Assembly (NCBI GenBank): GCA_020796225.1
Contig: CM036753.1
Span: 83,557,941 to 83,621,940 of the forward strand
DNA length: 64,000 bases
Source: Arion vulgaris
Lineage: Eukaryota > Mollusca > Gastropoda > Stylommatophora > Arionidae
Direction: 5' to 3'
How positions within the stretch are numbered: position 1 is the stretch's first letter; every line of letters starts with the position of its first letter. This document shows, in pieces, positions 21,195-33,235 of this stretch. The position numbers and the translations under genes were made by a program. Under the pieces are notes generated by a model, which searched no databases, was not told the origin of the DNA, and saw only the letters and a program-made list of their open reading frames with translations.

Positions 21195-21665
21195 ACTGCA
21201 TCAGAGCTAAGATTTATACCACGGCTGTGGGCTATCAACTTTACTATACAGATTGTCAAAACAAGATATCTCAAAACTCTTCAACTTCCATACAACTTGT
21301 CTGCAAAAGATTTTACGTGTGTTCTGCCAAATATTATCTCTAACCAAGAACTACTTGCTCAGATAATAAGATAACAAGATAATAAGAGCACGATCATCCA
21401 TAAGAGAGGCTGAAAATGGATCAGACATATGATACGCATGAAGACTAACTCTTATCACGAAAACTGCACTGAGATGGACATCAGAGGGTAAACGAAAACG
21501 TGGAAGACCCAAAACGAGCTGGAGGAGAACATTAGAACAATAACTGAAAGAAATCAATCACAGTTGAAACACAATACAAAGTACAGCCAAGAATAGAGAG
21601 AAAGAGTGTGCATTTACTGCTACCCTAACCGCCCGGTGCGTCACAGGCTAGAGACAGACAGAGAG
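21195..21665 (+). mobile_element. LINE family 2, C-terminal fragment
   Basis: Matches 17235-17935 from the ctatcaactttactat block to the attagaacaataactgaaag block, here with a single copy of the 54-bp unit. Multiple frames and stops make it a pseudogene. A GA-rich simple repeat (21650-21715) follows its 3' end. Confidence 0.8.
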
Positions 21666-21719
21666 AGTGAGATCGGGAGAGACAGAGAGAGAGATAGAGA
21701 GAAAGAGAAAGAATGATAT

Positions 21720-22890
21720 CCTTATTATTCACTAACATTGAACACAATGATGTTAACAATAACAATGTTTTTCTAGTAAGAAATAAATAAAAAGGAAGAA
21801 GGGAGGGGGGCGTAAGCAAATGGATATTGCAAAATGCGCAGTCTGGTGTTCACATTTATTAGAACATCTACGTGCAACATCGTTTTAATAAGCTTAATTT
21901 GATGGAATCACAATATTTCTTTTGAAATAATGAGAAGAAGAGGCTGTGGAACAATGCTTTCTTGAAATCCTAGTCTTGTTTCAGACGTCAGAAAGAGAGG
22001 CAATGTAATGTTAAAACATAAGATGGATACACTAACTAATACCTATTACTTTTTATTGGCTTAAGTTTCAAGATACTTTGTAAAAACAAGAAAAACTTGT
22101 GAAACACAATCAATTATTGAAACTATGCTAGAAGGGAATAATGATTTCTAGATGTGGAAACTGAACATGAAAAAACATTTTTGGGGAATAAGTTTATAAG
22201 TGGTTATATTTAGCGTCTCAACCCACGGGGTATTCGCATAGGTGCTCAGTCCCATTCAACTTTCTGAAAGTGTCAGAATCGAATATTTACACAATAACTG
22301 GCTCCAAAAACGATTCCAAATTATCTCCCGCATCGAAAATTGAGTTTTGCGAAATCAAATATACTAGTAATAGAAGCATTGTGCTTTATGGGGAGAATCC
22401 AATATTCTAACATTGTACAATTGCATTGCAAATATGTTTCAATTTTTAGTTAAATTAACAGTTAGGAGCACTTGCCGCATCACTCCATTTTAGTTACAGT
22501 CATAATGACGATCACTTACTCCGTTGCTGCACTTTAGTTACAGCAACACTTATGATCACTTGTTCCCTAGCTCTCTCTATCTGTTTCGTTCACAACATTT
22601 CTCCATTGATACTAGCGCTCTTCATGTTAGTAAAATTCCTATATGTAGTATCCGTTTCTTATATACCGCTGCTGGGATCACTTGATATTATGGTCCTACG
22701 TTCAAACATATCTTGTAATTGTTGCAGTAACGATACAGTACAAGCCTTCTCGTATTGTGTCTCAGAAACTATCAAATATGAGAAATATAGAAAATATATG
22801 TGTCATTCATCAGTAGTATTGCTTTCTGACGCTTACACTGTAAATGTATTTACAGTGGAGGTTAGAAAAACTATAGAAATATCATTTCAA
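21720..22890. other. No gene supported
   Basis: A diverged 45-bp duplication (ttttagttacagtcataatg and ctttagttacagcaacactt) lies at 22490-22560. A 129-codon plus-strand frame (22552-22941) runs into the adjacent LINE tail; its hydrophobic composition and lack of motifs give no support as a gene. Confidence 0.45.
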
Positions 22891-22892
22891 AT

Positions 22893-23520
22893 CTTCTTCT
22901 TCTTCTGCGTTCTCACTAGATTGGGATTTCGGATTCTCTAATAAAGGCAGCCGTCTGCCTCAGATTTTCAGCCACGCCATATAGCTTGTCTTGGACGCTG
23001 GTGTAAGTGGGCCACCTCTTTCTTCTCAGGTCTGCATACTGGGGCAGTTCTGTAGGATATGTTCTGTTGTCATACTTGCCAAGCCACAGGGCACATGTCG
23101 TTGGTGCTTATCTTGAATTTAGTGTACAGGTAGTGTCTCATTCTGTTGTGCCCCGTCCGGAGGCGAAGTATGGCTGTCTGGTCCCTTCTGGACAGTTGGT
23201 AATATCCATCATTCTTGTTGTGTTTTGGGTGTTCTTTATCCCATTTTGTTTTGTAGTGCCCTTTGGCGGTGGTTTTTGCTACTTCATAGCTAACCAGGTT
23301 GTCATCTTGGGGCATTCCTGCTCCCTCTTTAGCAAGTTTGTCAGCATCTTCATTCCCTTGATCTTGCAGTGTGAGGGTATCCACTGGATTACTACCTTCT
23401 CAGATTCATGGGATAACTGGGCTAAGGTTGACCTGAGATCACTTAGTTCTGTGTTCCTTTCATATTTCAGTACTGAGATAGCAGACAATGCGTCAGTCAA
23501 AAGCACTATTTTTCCATGTA
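22893..23520 (-). mobile_element. LINE family 7, RNase H and C-terminal region
   Basis: The minus strand encodes, with frame changes, LLTDALSAISVLK (RNase H aspartate block), VVIQWIPSHCKIKG and an overlapping GNEDADKLAKEGAGMP frame (the histidine/GNE-AD block), then RRDQTAILRLRTGHNRMRHY and a TTEHILQNC zinc-knuckle-like end. It ends in an AGAAG-rich 3' tail, seen as tcttcttcttct at the left edge. The reverse transcriptase part is missing, so this is a 5'-truncated copy. RNase H of this type occurs in several LINE clades, such as I and Jockey-like. Confidence 0.88.
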
Positions 23521-23794
23521 TTTCAAATTCAATGTTGTCTCAACATTGTGCAATTCCTTCCTTTAGAAGCGCTTTGGGATTATATATCTCAGTTTTCGTT
23601 GTGCATTCCACAAGAAAGTATGTCCCAGTTCTTCAGTTTATTTCTCACTTACATCGATATGGTCTTTTAGTCTGTTTTGTTTCATCGTCTGTGTCAGTGT
23701 TAGTGAGTGTGCTTCTGCGTGTGTGTGTAGTGTGCCTTTGTGGGTTTGCGTGCGTGTGAGTAACGTGAAGCGTTCTCTGTTATCAACATCAATG

Positions 23795-23962
23795 TGTTCT
23801 TTCTTCTTCTTCTCACTAGATTGGGATTTCGTATTCTCTAATAAAGGCAGCCGTCTGTCTCAGATTATCAGCCACGCCATACAGTTTGCCTTGGACGCTA
23901 GTGTAAGTGGACCATCTCTTTCTTCTCAAGTCTGCATACTGGGGCAGTTCTGTAGGATATAA
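23795..23962 (-). mobile_element. LINE family 7, second 3' end, strongly 5' truncated
   Basis: The 160 bases from the tcttcttcttct tail to ggcagttctgtaggatat repeat 22893-23060 with few differences, in the same orientation. It is a separate short insertion of the same subfamily about 900 bp away, or a duplicate of the first. Confidence 0.85.
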
Positions 23963-23999
23963 TTCCTATGATTTCTGCTTCCCGTTTGTGCCGACCTCT

Positions 24000-24320
24000 T
24001 CCCTCAGTAAGTTTTGGCCACCCTCATGACGGTAGGTCTGACATTCTTACTGCATGGCTAAATCTCCGAGGCAGATTGGCGACCGTAGAATCCGTTATCC
24101 CATTCCTCATTGTGAGTGGTTGTTGCACCATGTTATGCGCCTTGCGGCCTGGTGCATCCGTTTTCTGCAAGCATTTGTTTCGGGTTAGCCTTCCTAGCGG
24201 ACACGTACATCCGATTTCAGCCAAACCTTCTTTGTCGCCTCTTACGACATGCGTGGCAGTTAACAGTGGTTCTATTCTTTACACCCAAATTTGGTCCCCG
24301 GTAACCACTCGGGCGCATAA
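24000..24320 (-). repeat. Repeat C, divergent copy
   Basis: On the minus strand the order accggggacc, aaagaatag, gcatgtcgtaagaggcgac and gctgaaatcggatgt matches the consensus of the other C copies (30395, 41690, 44535) at its left half. The rest is diverged. Confidence 0.55.
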
Positions 24321-24439
24321 ATGTGTTGAAACAGATTATCCTGAATAGGTTCATTTTAAACGCAGTGTGGTCGGTTCGAGCTATAAAAATCGTTATTATT
24401 AAGTGTGTTTTGTCTCTTTTTATCAGTAGATCGATTGTT

Positions 24440-25440
24440 CCAATTCCATCATAACATATATACATATATATGAGTATATATGTATTATAAACAACATATA
24501 TATATATATATATGTATATATAATTTATAGGACAATCGTCTTCATTCCAATTGTGTTTTAGCCTTAGCTTGATAAAAGTCATTGGTAGAGACGTCGCTGT
24601 AACGTGTTTTTGTACTTTGTAGAACTACCTTTTTTTTTTTTTTTTTTTACGTTTTTCGCCTGTGGTATAAAGTTATTTTTTTTTTGGTTTTTTACAGTCT
24701 TCCCGTGCATCGATAATGTGCCTATATCTTTAGTCTTGAATGTCAATGTCACGAATTTTCTAAATAAATTAATTTACCAAGACAAGACTTGATAATTCAA
24801 TTGTTAATAATTTATGTTTTAAACACAAGATTGTTTTTCTCCAAATATCAGAAAGAATTCGGTGTTCAGTGTTTCTCACGTCTGTACAGACTATGAACTA
24901 AGCGATATGCTTTTCTAACACACAGCCAAGAGATACTTGTATTTTGGCAAATGTTGCTACTTTTCTACAATTCTTTATCTCTCTTTCTCTGTGTGTGTTT
25001 ATTTATCGCCCTGTGTACACACAAATATACACACTTCACTTTCATATGTAAATATTGTAAAGTTTTCCCTTCTAATATTGTTTTCTTTTTCTTCTATAAA
25101 AGGGTTATACTATTGACCTTTTCACTAGCCCTCTGACCTCGTTTACTGTTCAGGCCTTCATGACAACTTGCCGTCATTCCTGAACTGACTATTTGTAAAC
25201 ATTTGAAATCCTTGACAACACAGCTATATCAAATCAAACAGACAAACAAGTTGTATTTGAGGTCATTTTTTTTATTCACACAGCTGTTTAACTTCAAGTG
25301 AAGAGACTGGTGTGGGAACAAAACTTGAACAAAGAATTTACTTGTGATTCCCTCTTTGTATGTCTGTATATATGTACTACGGGATCATTAGTATAGTTTA
25401 ACCGTCAGATAATCATCACTGTATGTCGAACTAACTAGTT
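24440..25440. other. AT-rich stretch with simple repeats
   Basis: A nearly palindromic (AT/TA) tract lies at 24455-24525 and a T-run at 24631-24648. No gene or known repeat family is recognised in the rest. Confidence 0.6.
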
Positions 25441-25466
25441 CATAAATATTCTGATTTCTTCTTCAG

Positions 25467-25515
25467 TATGTCTCTCATTCGACGTGTGGCAACTAATGAC
25501 ACCAGTTCTATGTTG
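25467..25515 (+). CDS. Possible small linking exon (tentative)
   Basis: A good acceptor (ctgatttcttcttcag) is followed by 49 open bases (T then MSLIRRVATNDTSSML) and a weak donor, ttg/gtttac. Its phases, 2 in and 0 out, are exactly those needed between the exons at 18329 and 30041. The weak donor and short length leave it uncertain. Confidence 0.22.
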
Positions 25516-25562
25516 GTTTACTATTTTTTTTTATTGATTGGGCTTCTAGTACTTTTGTCTAG

Positions 25563-25770
25563 CTACGTCACATTTGATTTGATATTCTTGCAGAATAGTT
25601 CGGGTTGCAGATTCACAATTTTGAACCGTTTACACACAATCTCTTCCTTAGGGAATTCAGAATAGCAATGTGCCCATTGCTCGCTTCTTTCTACAGCAGC
25701 CTTACCATCAAGCATATTGGCGCGCTCATTCCCCTTACGTCTACACGCCATGGCACACAAATAGAAAACT
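25563..25770 (-). mobile_element. Degraded LINE RNase H fragment
   Basis: A minus-strand frame contains GNERANMLDGKAAVERSEQW, matching the GNERAD.LA.KGA block at the end of LINE RNase H domains. It is short and no flanking domain is left. Confidence 0.55.
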
Positions 25771-26129
25771 GACTTTTGTCAGTCTATACCTCTTCAGAGA
25801 CCCCAACCACTGTCCTCGAGCCTAATCCGTCTCAATCGTCCTGAGCATACTAATTGAGTAACTGAGAAACATGTGTGTGACTAGCCAGAACATTTCTTTA
25901 GTTATTACCATGATCGCCATAGTCAGACTACTTGCAATCAGGACAAAAACACAAATCTCTTCGTTAACAACATCCCCTTTGACTGCGGACTTGAGCAGTA
26001 AAAGCCCCTGAGCTCCGAACCACTGACCCATCTGCGTGTATACATATATAAATGATCTGCGTGGTATGACACGAAACAATGCATGTTCTCCTTCAAGACA
26101 AGACTTTTGTTGCATAATTTCAAGTAGTA

Positions 26130-27480
26130 TCTTCTATGAATTAACTTTTCTTGAATTCAGCCTGTTTAGTATAGATTTTTGTCAGCAGTAAGAACATCCT
26201 GACGCCTAAGATCAGTTTAATCGTCCAGACAGATTGTAGCTGATTTGCATAAGCGAATTTTGATCTTTTATGAAAAAACAAAATAGCATGCTTTTTAATT
26301 TTATTCATAAAATACAAAGAATGTACAATTCAATTTATTCATAGGTGTATAAATCAAAATGATAGTCAAGAAATTAGTGTGTGTGTGGCTTTGATGTGCA
26401 TTGTAACTCGTGGATCAAAATGTACATTAGTCTCCTTCGGTCATTAGCAGGTGTCTTAACGTCACATGCAATTGTATGATGGTGTTACATGGTGCATAAA
26501 TGTTAGTTGCGTGTATTTATCAGTCGTGTAATCAATATGTTGTTTCGTGAATGTGATTCCATGGGTGTATGTTATGGCTGAAAGATTATAATAAATCTTT
26601 GGTTGTGATATGTCTTCTCTCGAGCAGCATGTTCAATTAACAATTAATTCTAAATAATAGTGCATTATATTAAAATAAGGACTAACGATGTCTGAAAATT
26701 CCATAACAAAAAACTTTGTGCTGTTGCCTTGTCTGTTGAACTGCGTTTTTCTTTATGATCTCTGTTAGCTTCTATCGATTGGGAGCAAATGGAGGAGTCA
26801 GCAGGTCACGTTCCGCAGATTTTCCCAATGACACCTTGCTATTTGATCGACTGGTGAACACATTTCGTCTAACATGCATCCATGAAGGGAATTTTCAGAC
26901 ATGCCAGTTCCTAATTGACTTTGTATTCATTCAGTATACTTTGTATGTTGATCTGCAGTGATAGGACGTACGAATACAGATGACTGGTCTGTTTGAATTG
27001 GTCTTTGAGATCTTTTCCATACCATATCCGAAATTTCCATTCATTTCTGCAGTTTCCTATATAGAGTTTTGTCTTTTGGATTAGTAAAGATAAAATCCTA
27101 AAATTTCTGAATAAACATTTTCATCAGATGAAGTGACAGGTTAGAGTAAATAGCTAGCGATCTCTTTAGCATGAAGCACTATTCTTTTCATTACCAATGC
27201 CTACTGATTGCCATTGCTTAGCCAATACGGATGTAGTGACATGGATCATGGATCTCGAACAAACATCAATAGATCTTAGCCACCAGATGTGTTTTACAGG
27301 AATGTTGAGAATTACTGGGCAGCAATAAATGTAGGTTTTAAATTCCTGCGCACAAAGAACTTATCAAGAAAAGTCCGAAATCAAGGTTCTTCAACATTTC
27401 GAAGAGAATTTTAGAAATTTATGCTGGATCTACAGGTAAATTTCGGAAGGATTCTGAGAAGAGAAAGTTGATTGGTCGCA
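26130..27480. repeat. Segmental duplication, copy 1
   Basis: The order of matched blocks follows copy 2 (28140-29830) from ttttgtcagcagtaagaa through a TG tract, a minus-strand LINE family 7 tail (26755-26960) and a plus-strand LINE fragment (27080-27480: catggatcatggat, ttttacaggaatgt, aatcaaggttcttcaa). This copy carries many small deletions compared with copy 2 and is shorter. Confidence 0.8.
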
Positions 27481-28493
27481 AACATTCTTCAAGAGCTTCC
27501 GTCTTATGACATCTATGTCAAAGTCGTCAATTGTTCTTCTGTCCTTGCTGACATTAGTGCACTTTGTGTCCTGTTTAATCCATCGGGAAAAGGACTTCTA
27601 TTTAGACCAAGCGCCAGTTGCGTTCGTTTCTCAGGTTGGAATATCGCAATATAGATGACCCTCTTAGATTCCTACGAAGTGTTGGTATAGTAAAACTGTA
27701 ACCTTCTGCATTGTTATAAATGTGCACTTCAGACTCATTATGAATGTGATATCAATGTCAGTTTTGATAAGCCAACAAATATGATACAATAGCTTCATAC
27801 AAATAGCGAGATACACCTATAACTATACAACGGTATCCCAATTATAACGTCATATGCTTTCCGCTTTCAAAGTCGACTGGGTTAGGTGCACGGGATTTCG
27901 TGAAATTGTTGTATACTCACGATATTTCTAAGTTACCATAATGTATTTTAGAACAACGCGTCTGTGTACCGTAGATCTGTTACTATTGTGTGCAATCCAG
28001 TGAGGTTGATTTTAATATAACCTGAAGAAGAAATATTTCAAACTACATCAAATTTTCTTGAAAAAATATTTCTTAGCGTCATGGATATTCTAAGGCTGCT
28101 TGCAAAAATCACTGAGATCCAACAGGTAGTTTCGAGAAAATCAATTTCAAACGTGCTCACGAATTAATGGACAGACTATAGTATCTTCTATGAATGTAAT
28201 CTCTTTTCGTTGATATTCAGTCCTGTTTTTAGTATAGTATTTCTTGTCAGCAAGTAAGAAACGACCTGGGCACAGAGCTCCTAATTTGATCATGTTTATT
28301 GATTCGTCCCAGGACAGTATTGTAGCTGATCTTGTATAGGAAGACATGACAGTTATGCGTTATTTGTAACAGAACAACACAAAACTAGCATGTTTTTTTA
28401 CATTCATTATTCATCAAAATACAAACAGAATGTATTAAATTCAGAAAAATATATTTATTAGATAGTTATAAATCAAAATAGGAAAGACAAGAA

Positions 28494-28735
28494 ATGTATG
28501 TGTGTGTGTGGGTTGGTGTGGATGTTGGTGTGGGTGTAGTGTGCGTGCGATATATGCTTACATGTGTGTACATGTGTGTACGGTGTGTGTGTACATGCGT
28601 GCATATATGCTTACATTTTGTACTGCGTGTGTGTACATGCTTGCATACATGCTACATGTGTGCGTGTATGTTAGTGCGCGTGTGTGAGTGTGTGTGTTTT
28701 GGGGTGTGTTTGCGCGTGTATGTTATTCGAAACGA
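28494..28735. repeat. TG/GT-rich microsatellite
   Basis: An imperfect (TG)n tract with TACA interruptions. The Val/Cys-rich plus-strand frames over it are artefacts. Confidence 0.92.
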
Positions 28736-28929
28736 TTATAATAAATACATTAGTTGTGATATGTAACTCAATTCAAAAGAGCAGGCACTAATTAACAATT
28801 AAAGAGTATTAAAATAATAAGTGCATTAGTATTACAAAATAATGTAACAGACTAAATCGATGTCTTGACAAAATGTCCATAGAGCAAGATAGAAACTTAC
28901 TGTGTTGTTGTTGTTAGTGCTGTTGTACT

Positions 28930-29255
28930 GCGGTTTTTCTTCTTTAGTGATCTCTGGTTATGTGCTTAATTTACTGTGGGCCACAAACTGGGGAGTCAGC
29001 TTCAGGTCCGTCAGATTTTCCCAATGCTCAGTTTTTTAATCGACTGGTGTGACCACATGTTGCGTCTAAGCTCATCCAGGAGAGGGCAGTCTTGCAGGAC
29101 ATGCTCCGGTGTCTGCTGATACTGACTGGGAGCTTTCTGATTCATTTCTAGTATATGTAAGTGTCTGTTGAGTCTGCAGTGTCCGGTACGTAGGCGAAAT
29201 ATAATGACCTGGTCTGTTCTGCTTAGGTCTTTGAGGAAGTCTTTTCCATAACCAT
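28930..29255 (-). mobile_element. LINE family 7 3' end
   Basis: Minus-strand codons give RTDQVIIFRLRTGHCRLNRH and a TPEHVLQDCP zinc-knuckle-like block before degraded sequence up to the cttctt tail. The closest relative in the window is 49765-50070. Confidence 0.8.
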
Positions 29256-29394
29256 ATCCAGCGTTTCTCTTCCAGTCTACTGCAGATTTTCTCTATATTA
29301 GAGTTTTGACCTTTTGAAAAGACAGTGGTTAGTAAAGTTATAAATTTACATTCCTAAACATTTCTGAAATAAACATTTCTAACATCAGATGAAA

Positions 29395-29935
29395 GATGTA
29401 AAACAGAGATTAGAAGTAGAATAGCTCAAGCGAATACATCTTTTAAGAACATGAAAAACGCACTATTCGTTAATTCACTACCAATGACACTGCGAAAACG
29501 AGTACTCCAGTGCTATATTGAACCAATACGTATGTATGACAGCGAATCATGGACACTGAACAAACAATCAATAAGATCATTGGAAGCCACAGAGATGTGG
29601 TTTTACAGAAGAATGCTGAAAATTCCATGGACAGCGATGAAAACAAACGTGGAGGTTTTAAATCAGGCCCGCACACAAAGAAACCTTATCAAAAGAATAA
29701 GAATCCGACAATCAAGGTTCTTCAAGCATATAATGCGAAGAGAATGTTTAGAACATTTGGGGACTACAGGTAAAATTCAGGGAAGGAGAGATCGTGGAAG
29801 ACAGAGGAGATGATGTTGGATGGTCTAACATAGTAGATTCGACAAAAGATTGACGTCAGAACTAATTAACTGCACCAAGGAGAGTGAGCTGTGGAGAGAC
29901 ATGATCGCATGCGACGGCAGGCATGGCATTTGATT
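29395..29935 (+). mobile_element. LINE ORF2 C-terminal fragment
   Basis: A 120-codon frame reads MKNALFVNSLPMTLRKRVLQ, YDSESWTLNKQSIRSLEATE, MWFYRRMLKIPWTAMK and RIRQSRFFKHIMRRE, then GKIQGRRDRGRQRR before a stop. A further frame gives SELWRDMIACDGRHG. This is the reverse transcriptase thumb and tail of a LINE. The older copy in the duplicated partner lies at 27080-27480. Confidence 0.88.
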
Positions 29936-30040
29936 GATTCATTTATACATTTTTGTTCTTTGGCACTGCCTTACATACACACATACACATGTATAAACAT
30001 ATTTATGCTTGTATAACTAATTATATATTCACCTGTTCAG

Positions 30041-30220
30041 TTCCAGACGAGACCACACTACAGACTAAAACTTGAGAATGATCTGCTCTACATAAGAAAT
30101 GGCAATAAAGTTAGTAGTGATCTTGTAGAACTCCTTACAATGACAGTCTTTGGGCATGAGCTGTTGCTGTATTTTATGGCAGTATGTGGTCTTGCTGTTG
30201 TCTCCTTGAATGATTCAGAG
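30041..30220 (+). CDS. Internal exon of the membrane-protein gene
   Basis: The acceptor ttatatattcacctgttcag precedes 180 bases (60 codons) open in one frame only and ends at a consensus donor, gag/gtaagt. An alternative acceptor six bases on (ttccag) would keep the frame and drop two codons. The peptide includes YRLKLENDLLYIRNGNKVSS, then LVELLTMTVFGHELLLYFMA and VCGLAVVSLNDSE. It has one cysteine and a strongly hydrophobic beta-like second half. Phase is 0 on both sides, and the exit matches the phase-0 exon at 44198. No family is recognised; the NDSE end and strand pattern weakly recall cadherin-like folds, without key motifs. Confidence rests on frame and splice sites. Confidence 0.65.
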
Positions 30221-30394
30221 GTAAGTAATTGTGTCAGTCGAGAAGAAAAATGTATGATGTCGGTGCAGTGCTAATAAAGATGTAGGATTTACGTACTTCT
30301 GTTGTGCTAATTTAGATTGAATGTTTAAGGTCTTGTTATGTCATTGCAAAGATGACTTCCTAATTAAGTTCTATTTTGCCTGTGTGTTGGCGCG

Positions 30395-30655
30395 GTCAGC
30401 CAGGTGAGCAAAACATAGTAACACTGCAACCTATACGACATGTCGTAAAAGGAGACTAAGGTGGTAGGGGCCTAGGAAGCTACCTAGTTAATAAAAAGAT
30501 TCTGCAGAAATCGGATGTGCCTAGGCTCTACTTGATAGGCTCCTTGCTTAACTGGTACAACGTAAATTACTCTTAAGCTCAGATCACATACATATCACAA
30601 AGAGAGATTTGACAAGTGGTCGACATGGAGCGTTCGAACAGAAGAAAAGAACAAG
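30395..30655 (+). repeat. Repeat C, copy
   Basis: It contains gacatgtcgtaaaaggagac, gtaggggcctaggaagctac, cagaaatcggatgtgcc and aactggtacaacgtaaat in order, ending in an AGAAG-rich tail. Other copies lie at 41690-41945 (minus) and 44535-44985 (interrupted). The AAG-rich 3' tail suggests a retroposed element. Confidence 0.75.
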
Positions 30656-31289
30656 AAGATATATTTTGTGACTGTTGTTAAATAGAAAATGTTGTATAAT
30701 AATCATTAGGTTGGACATTGAAAATAGGGATAATAACTTTACCTACGTATCTTCACTTAAATCCTATCCTCGGTTTCTTTCTTCTTAGATCTGCATATAT
30801 GTCTAAAATAGAACTTGAACAATTGAGATAGTTTGGTTACAATGGGAGACATCACATTGTTAAAAACCGTCTTGAAAATAAAGGTAAAAAAACAAGAATG
30901 CAAAGGCGAGAAATTGATACAATTGGAAGGGAAGCATCAGGAAGTGGAAGGACAATAGTCTTGCATAGTGTACAATCAAGACAAAAGACATAGCGTTTTA
31001 AAGAGCCGTTACAGCCAACAGTTCAATGCGGAGAAGACATATGATTGATGGATATCTCTGACCACAATATTCCTGATTGATGATGCAACGTTGCCATTGG
31101 ACACCTATTTTCTTATTCTTCTTAATTTTTTCCTCCAATATTTACTTTATAAGACAAGTATCATTTATTTTTGTTTCACAGCCTGAATGGAATGTCTTCA
31201 CATTTTTGCATCTTTTTATCTATGCTTTTAACTAATTTATTGGAGGTTTATAACAAATAAACCTTTAAACTTTCAATAAACAAGTTTTA

Positions 31290-31590
31290 GGAAAACTAGG
31301 CATGAAGAAGCAATTATTAAGAGAAATAAAATTCAGACAAGTAAAGTATTTTGGGCACATAAAAGACATGACACCATGATAAAATCTTTACTAGAGGGGA
31401 AAGTTGAGGAGGGAAGAACAAGAGGAAGACCGAGAGATAAGTGGGAGGGAAACTTTAAGAAATTGACATGTTACATTCTGGCAGTGTGCAACACCGAGGC
31501 GAAAGACAGAGGATGCTGGAGATTCATTGCAGCCACCTTCGATGTGGAGACGGCACCAGATGATGATGATGATTGGAGGTTTAAGGCATT
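31290..31590 (+). mobile_element. LINE ORF2 C-terminal fragment
   Basis: One frame gives KKQLLREIKFRQVKYFGHIK, then (one frame on) SLLEGKVEEGRTRGRPRDKW, CNTEAKDRGCWRFIAATFDV and a (GAT)n tail coding for Asp. The family is different from families 1-4. Just upstream (30800-31080) is a more degraded LINE-like tail that cannot be aligned with confidence. Confidence 0.82.
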
Positions 31591-31597
31591 GACTGGT

Positions 31598-31766
31598 TCC
31601 TTTCTACAATGGAACCAGATCTCAAACGCCTCTAATACTTGTTCATATTTTGTTATCACAGGTTTATGGCATTGATTCTGGATTCCCTTTCTACAATGGA
31701 ACAGATTCTCTCAAAGATCTAAGTCTCTAATACTTGTTCATATTTTGTTATCACGGGTTTATGGTT
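31598..31766. repeat. 85-bp duplicated segment
   Basis: A block (ctttctacaatggaaccaga to ttttgttatcacaggtttat) is present twice, 31598-31676 and 31683-31766, with small indels. Confidence 0.85.
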
Positions 31767-31877
31767 ATAAGCTATACTGTACAGATACGTTTGATTATGA
31801 ATATTTTGTGTACACAAAGCATCCCTGTTAGGAGTTTAGTATATAACTATGTGCTCGGACAGTCTTTTGATTTAATA

Positions 31878-32872
31878 CTAAACAACTCCTTATCGCTCTA
31901 CTAAACAGCCCCATGTCTCGCTACTAAACAGCCCCATTGCTCAGATCTGCTACTAAACAGCCATTCGCATATCTCGCTACTAAACAGCCCCATATCGCTC
32001 TACTAAACAGCAACATATCTCGCTACTAAACAGCCCCATGTCGATCTACTAAACAGCCCCATATCGCTCTACTAAACAGCCCCATATCTCGCTACTAAAC
32101 AGCGCCATACCTCGCTACTAAACAGCCCCATGTCGATCTACTAAACAGCCCCATATGTCTCTAGCATGTTGCTCTACTAAACAGCCCCATGTTGCTCTAC
32201 TAAACAGCCCCATGTTGCTCTACTAAACAGCCCCATGTTGCTCTACTAAACATCCCCATGTTGCTCTACTAAACAGCCCCATGTTGTTCTACTAAACAGC
32301 CCCATGTTGCTCTACTAAACAGCCCCATATCTCACTAATAAACAGCCCCATGTCGATCTACTAAACAGCCCCATGTCGGTCTACTAAACAGCCCCATGTC
32401 GATCTACTAAACAGCCCCATATCGCTCTACTAAGCAACCCCATATCGATCTACTAAACAGAACCATATCGATCTACTAAACAGAGCCATATAAATTTACT
32501 AAACAGCCCCATATCGATCTATTAAACAGAGCCATATCGATATACTAAGCAACCCCATATCGATCTACTAAACAGAGCCATATAGATCTACTAAACAGAG
32601 CCATATAGATCTACTAAACAGAGCTATATCGATCTACTAAACAACCCCATATCGATCTACTAAATAGCCCCATATCGATGTAATAAACAATCTCCTTGCG
32701 ATCTATTAGACATCCCTCAAGCTATTTACTAAACAGTCCCCTACCAATCTTCTACTAGACAGCTCCATGTCGATATACTAAAAAGTCCTTTTCCAGTCTA
32801 TTAAAGAGTCATATATAAATATACTAAACAACACTTTATCAATCTTCTAAACAGACCCATATCGTTCTACTA
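31878..32872. repeat. 23-bp minisatellite, about 43 units
   Basis: The unit is tctactaaacagccccatat plus cga. The middle of the array (32170-32340) is a homogeneous block with atgttgctc units, while the right side has cagagccatat variants and decays toward 32870. It directly abuts the LINE C-terminus at 32866-33235. Confidence 0.97.
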
Positions 32873-33235
32873 AATTGATCTCTCTCTTTGCCTTTTTACC
32901 CCGGGTTGGGCATAGGCCCTCAACCAACTCATGCCAAGTCTTCCTATCTCTAGCTATCTCCTGCAACTCCCTCCAGCTCTTCTTTATATTGTTGATCTCC
33001 GCCTCCAAATCTCGTCTCCATGTATTTCTCGGCCTCCTTTTCTTTCGCTGTCCCTGCGGGTTCCAGGCAAGGACCCTTCTCGTTATATTCCCTTCCGGTT
33101 TTCGCAAAGTGTGTCCTATCCAGCGCCAGCGTCTTTTTAACCTGTTCGTTCACTGGAATCTGTCTTGTTCTCTCCATAAGCTCCTCATTTGTGACCCTAT
33201 CATACCATCTTATTCCCTCTATTCTAAATTGATCT
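32866..33235 (-). mobile_element. LINE ORF2 C-terminal fragment
   Basis: Minus-strand frames give RKPEGNITRRVLAWNPQGQR, RPRNTWRRDLEAEINNIKKS and WRELQEIARDRKTWHELVEG, then LCPTRGKKAK. This is a well-conserved LINE end with one or two frame changes. Its 3' end meets the 23-bp minisatellite. Confidence 0.88.

Larger units (their letters stand above)
28140..29830. repeat. Segmental duplication, copy 2
   Basis: This is the better-preserved partner of 26130-27480. It contains the same leading segment, a longer TG-rich tract (28494-28735), the family 7 tail on the minus strand and a plus-strand LINE C-terminus. Shared inserts in the same order and opposite orientations mean the duplication came after both LINE insertions. 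Confidence 0.8.

Noticed and set aside
22552..22941. 129-codon plus-strand frame
   Set aside because: Hydrophobic, without motifs, and its end lies in the antisense of a LINE tail.
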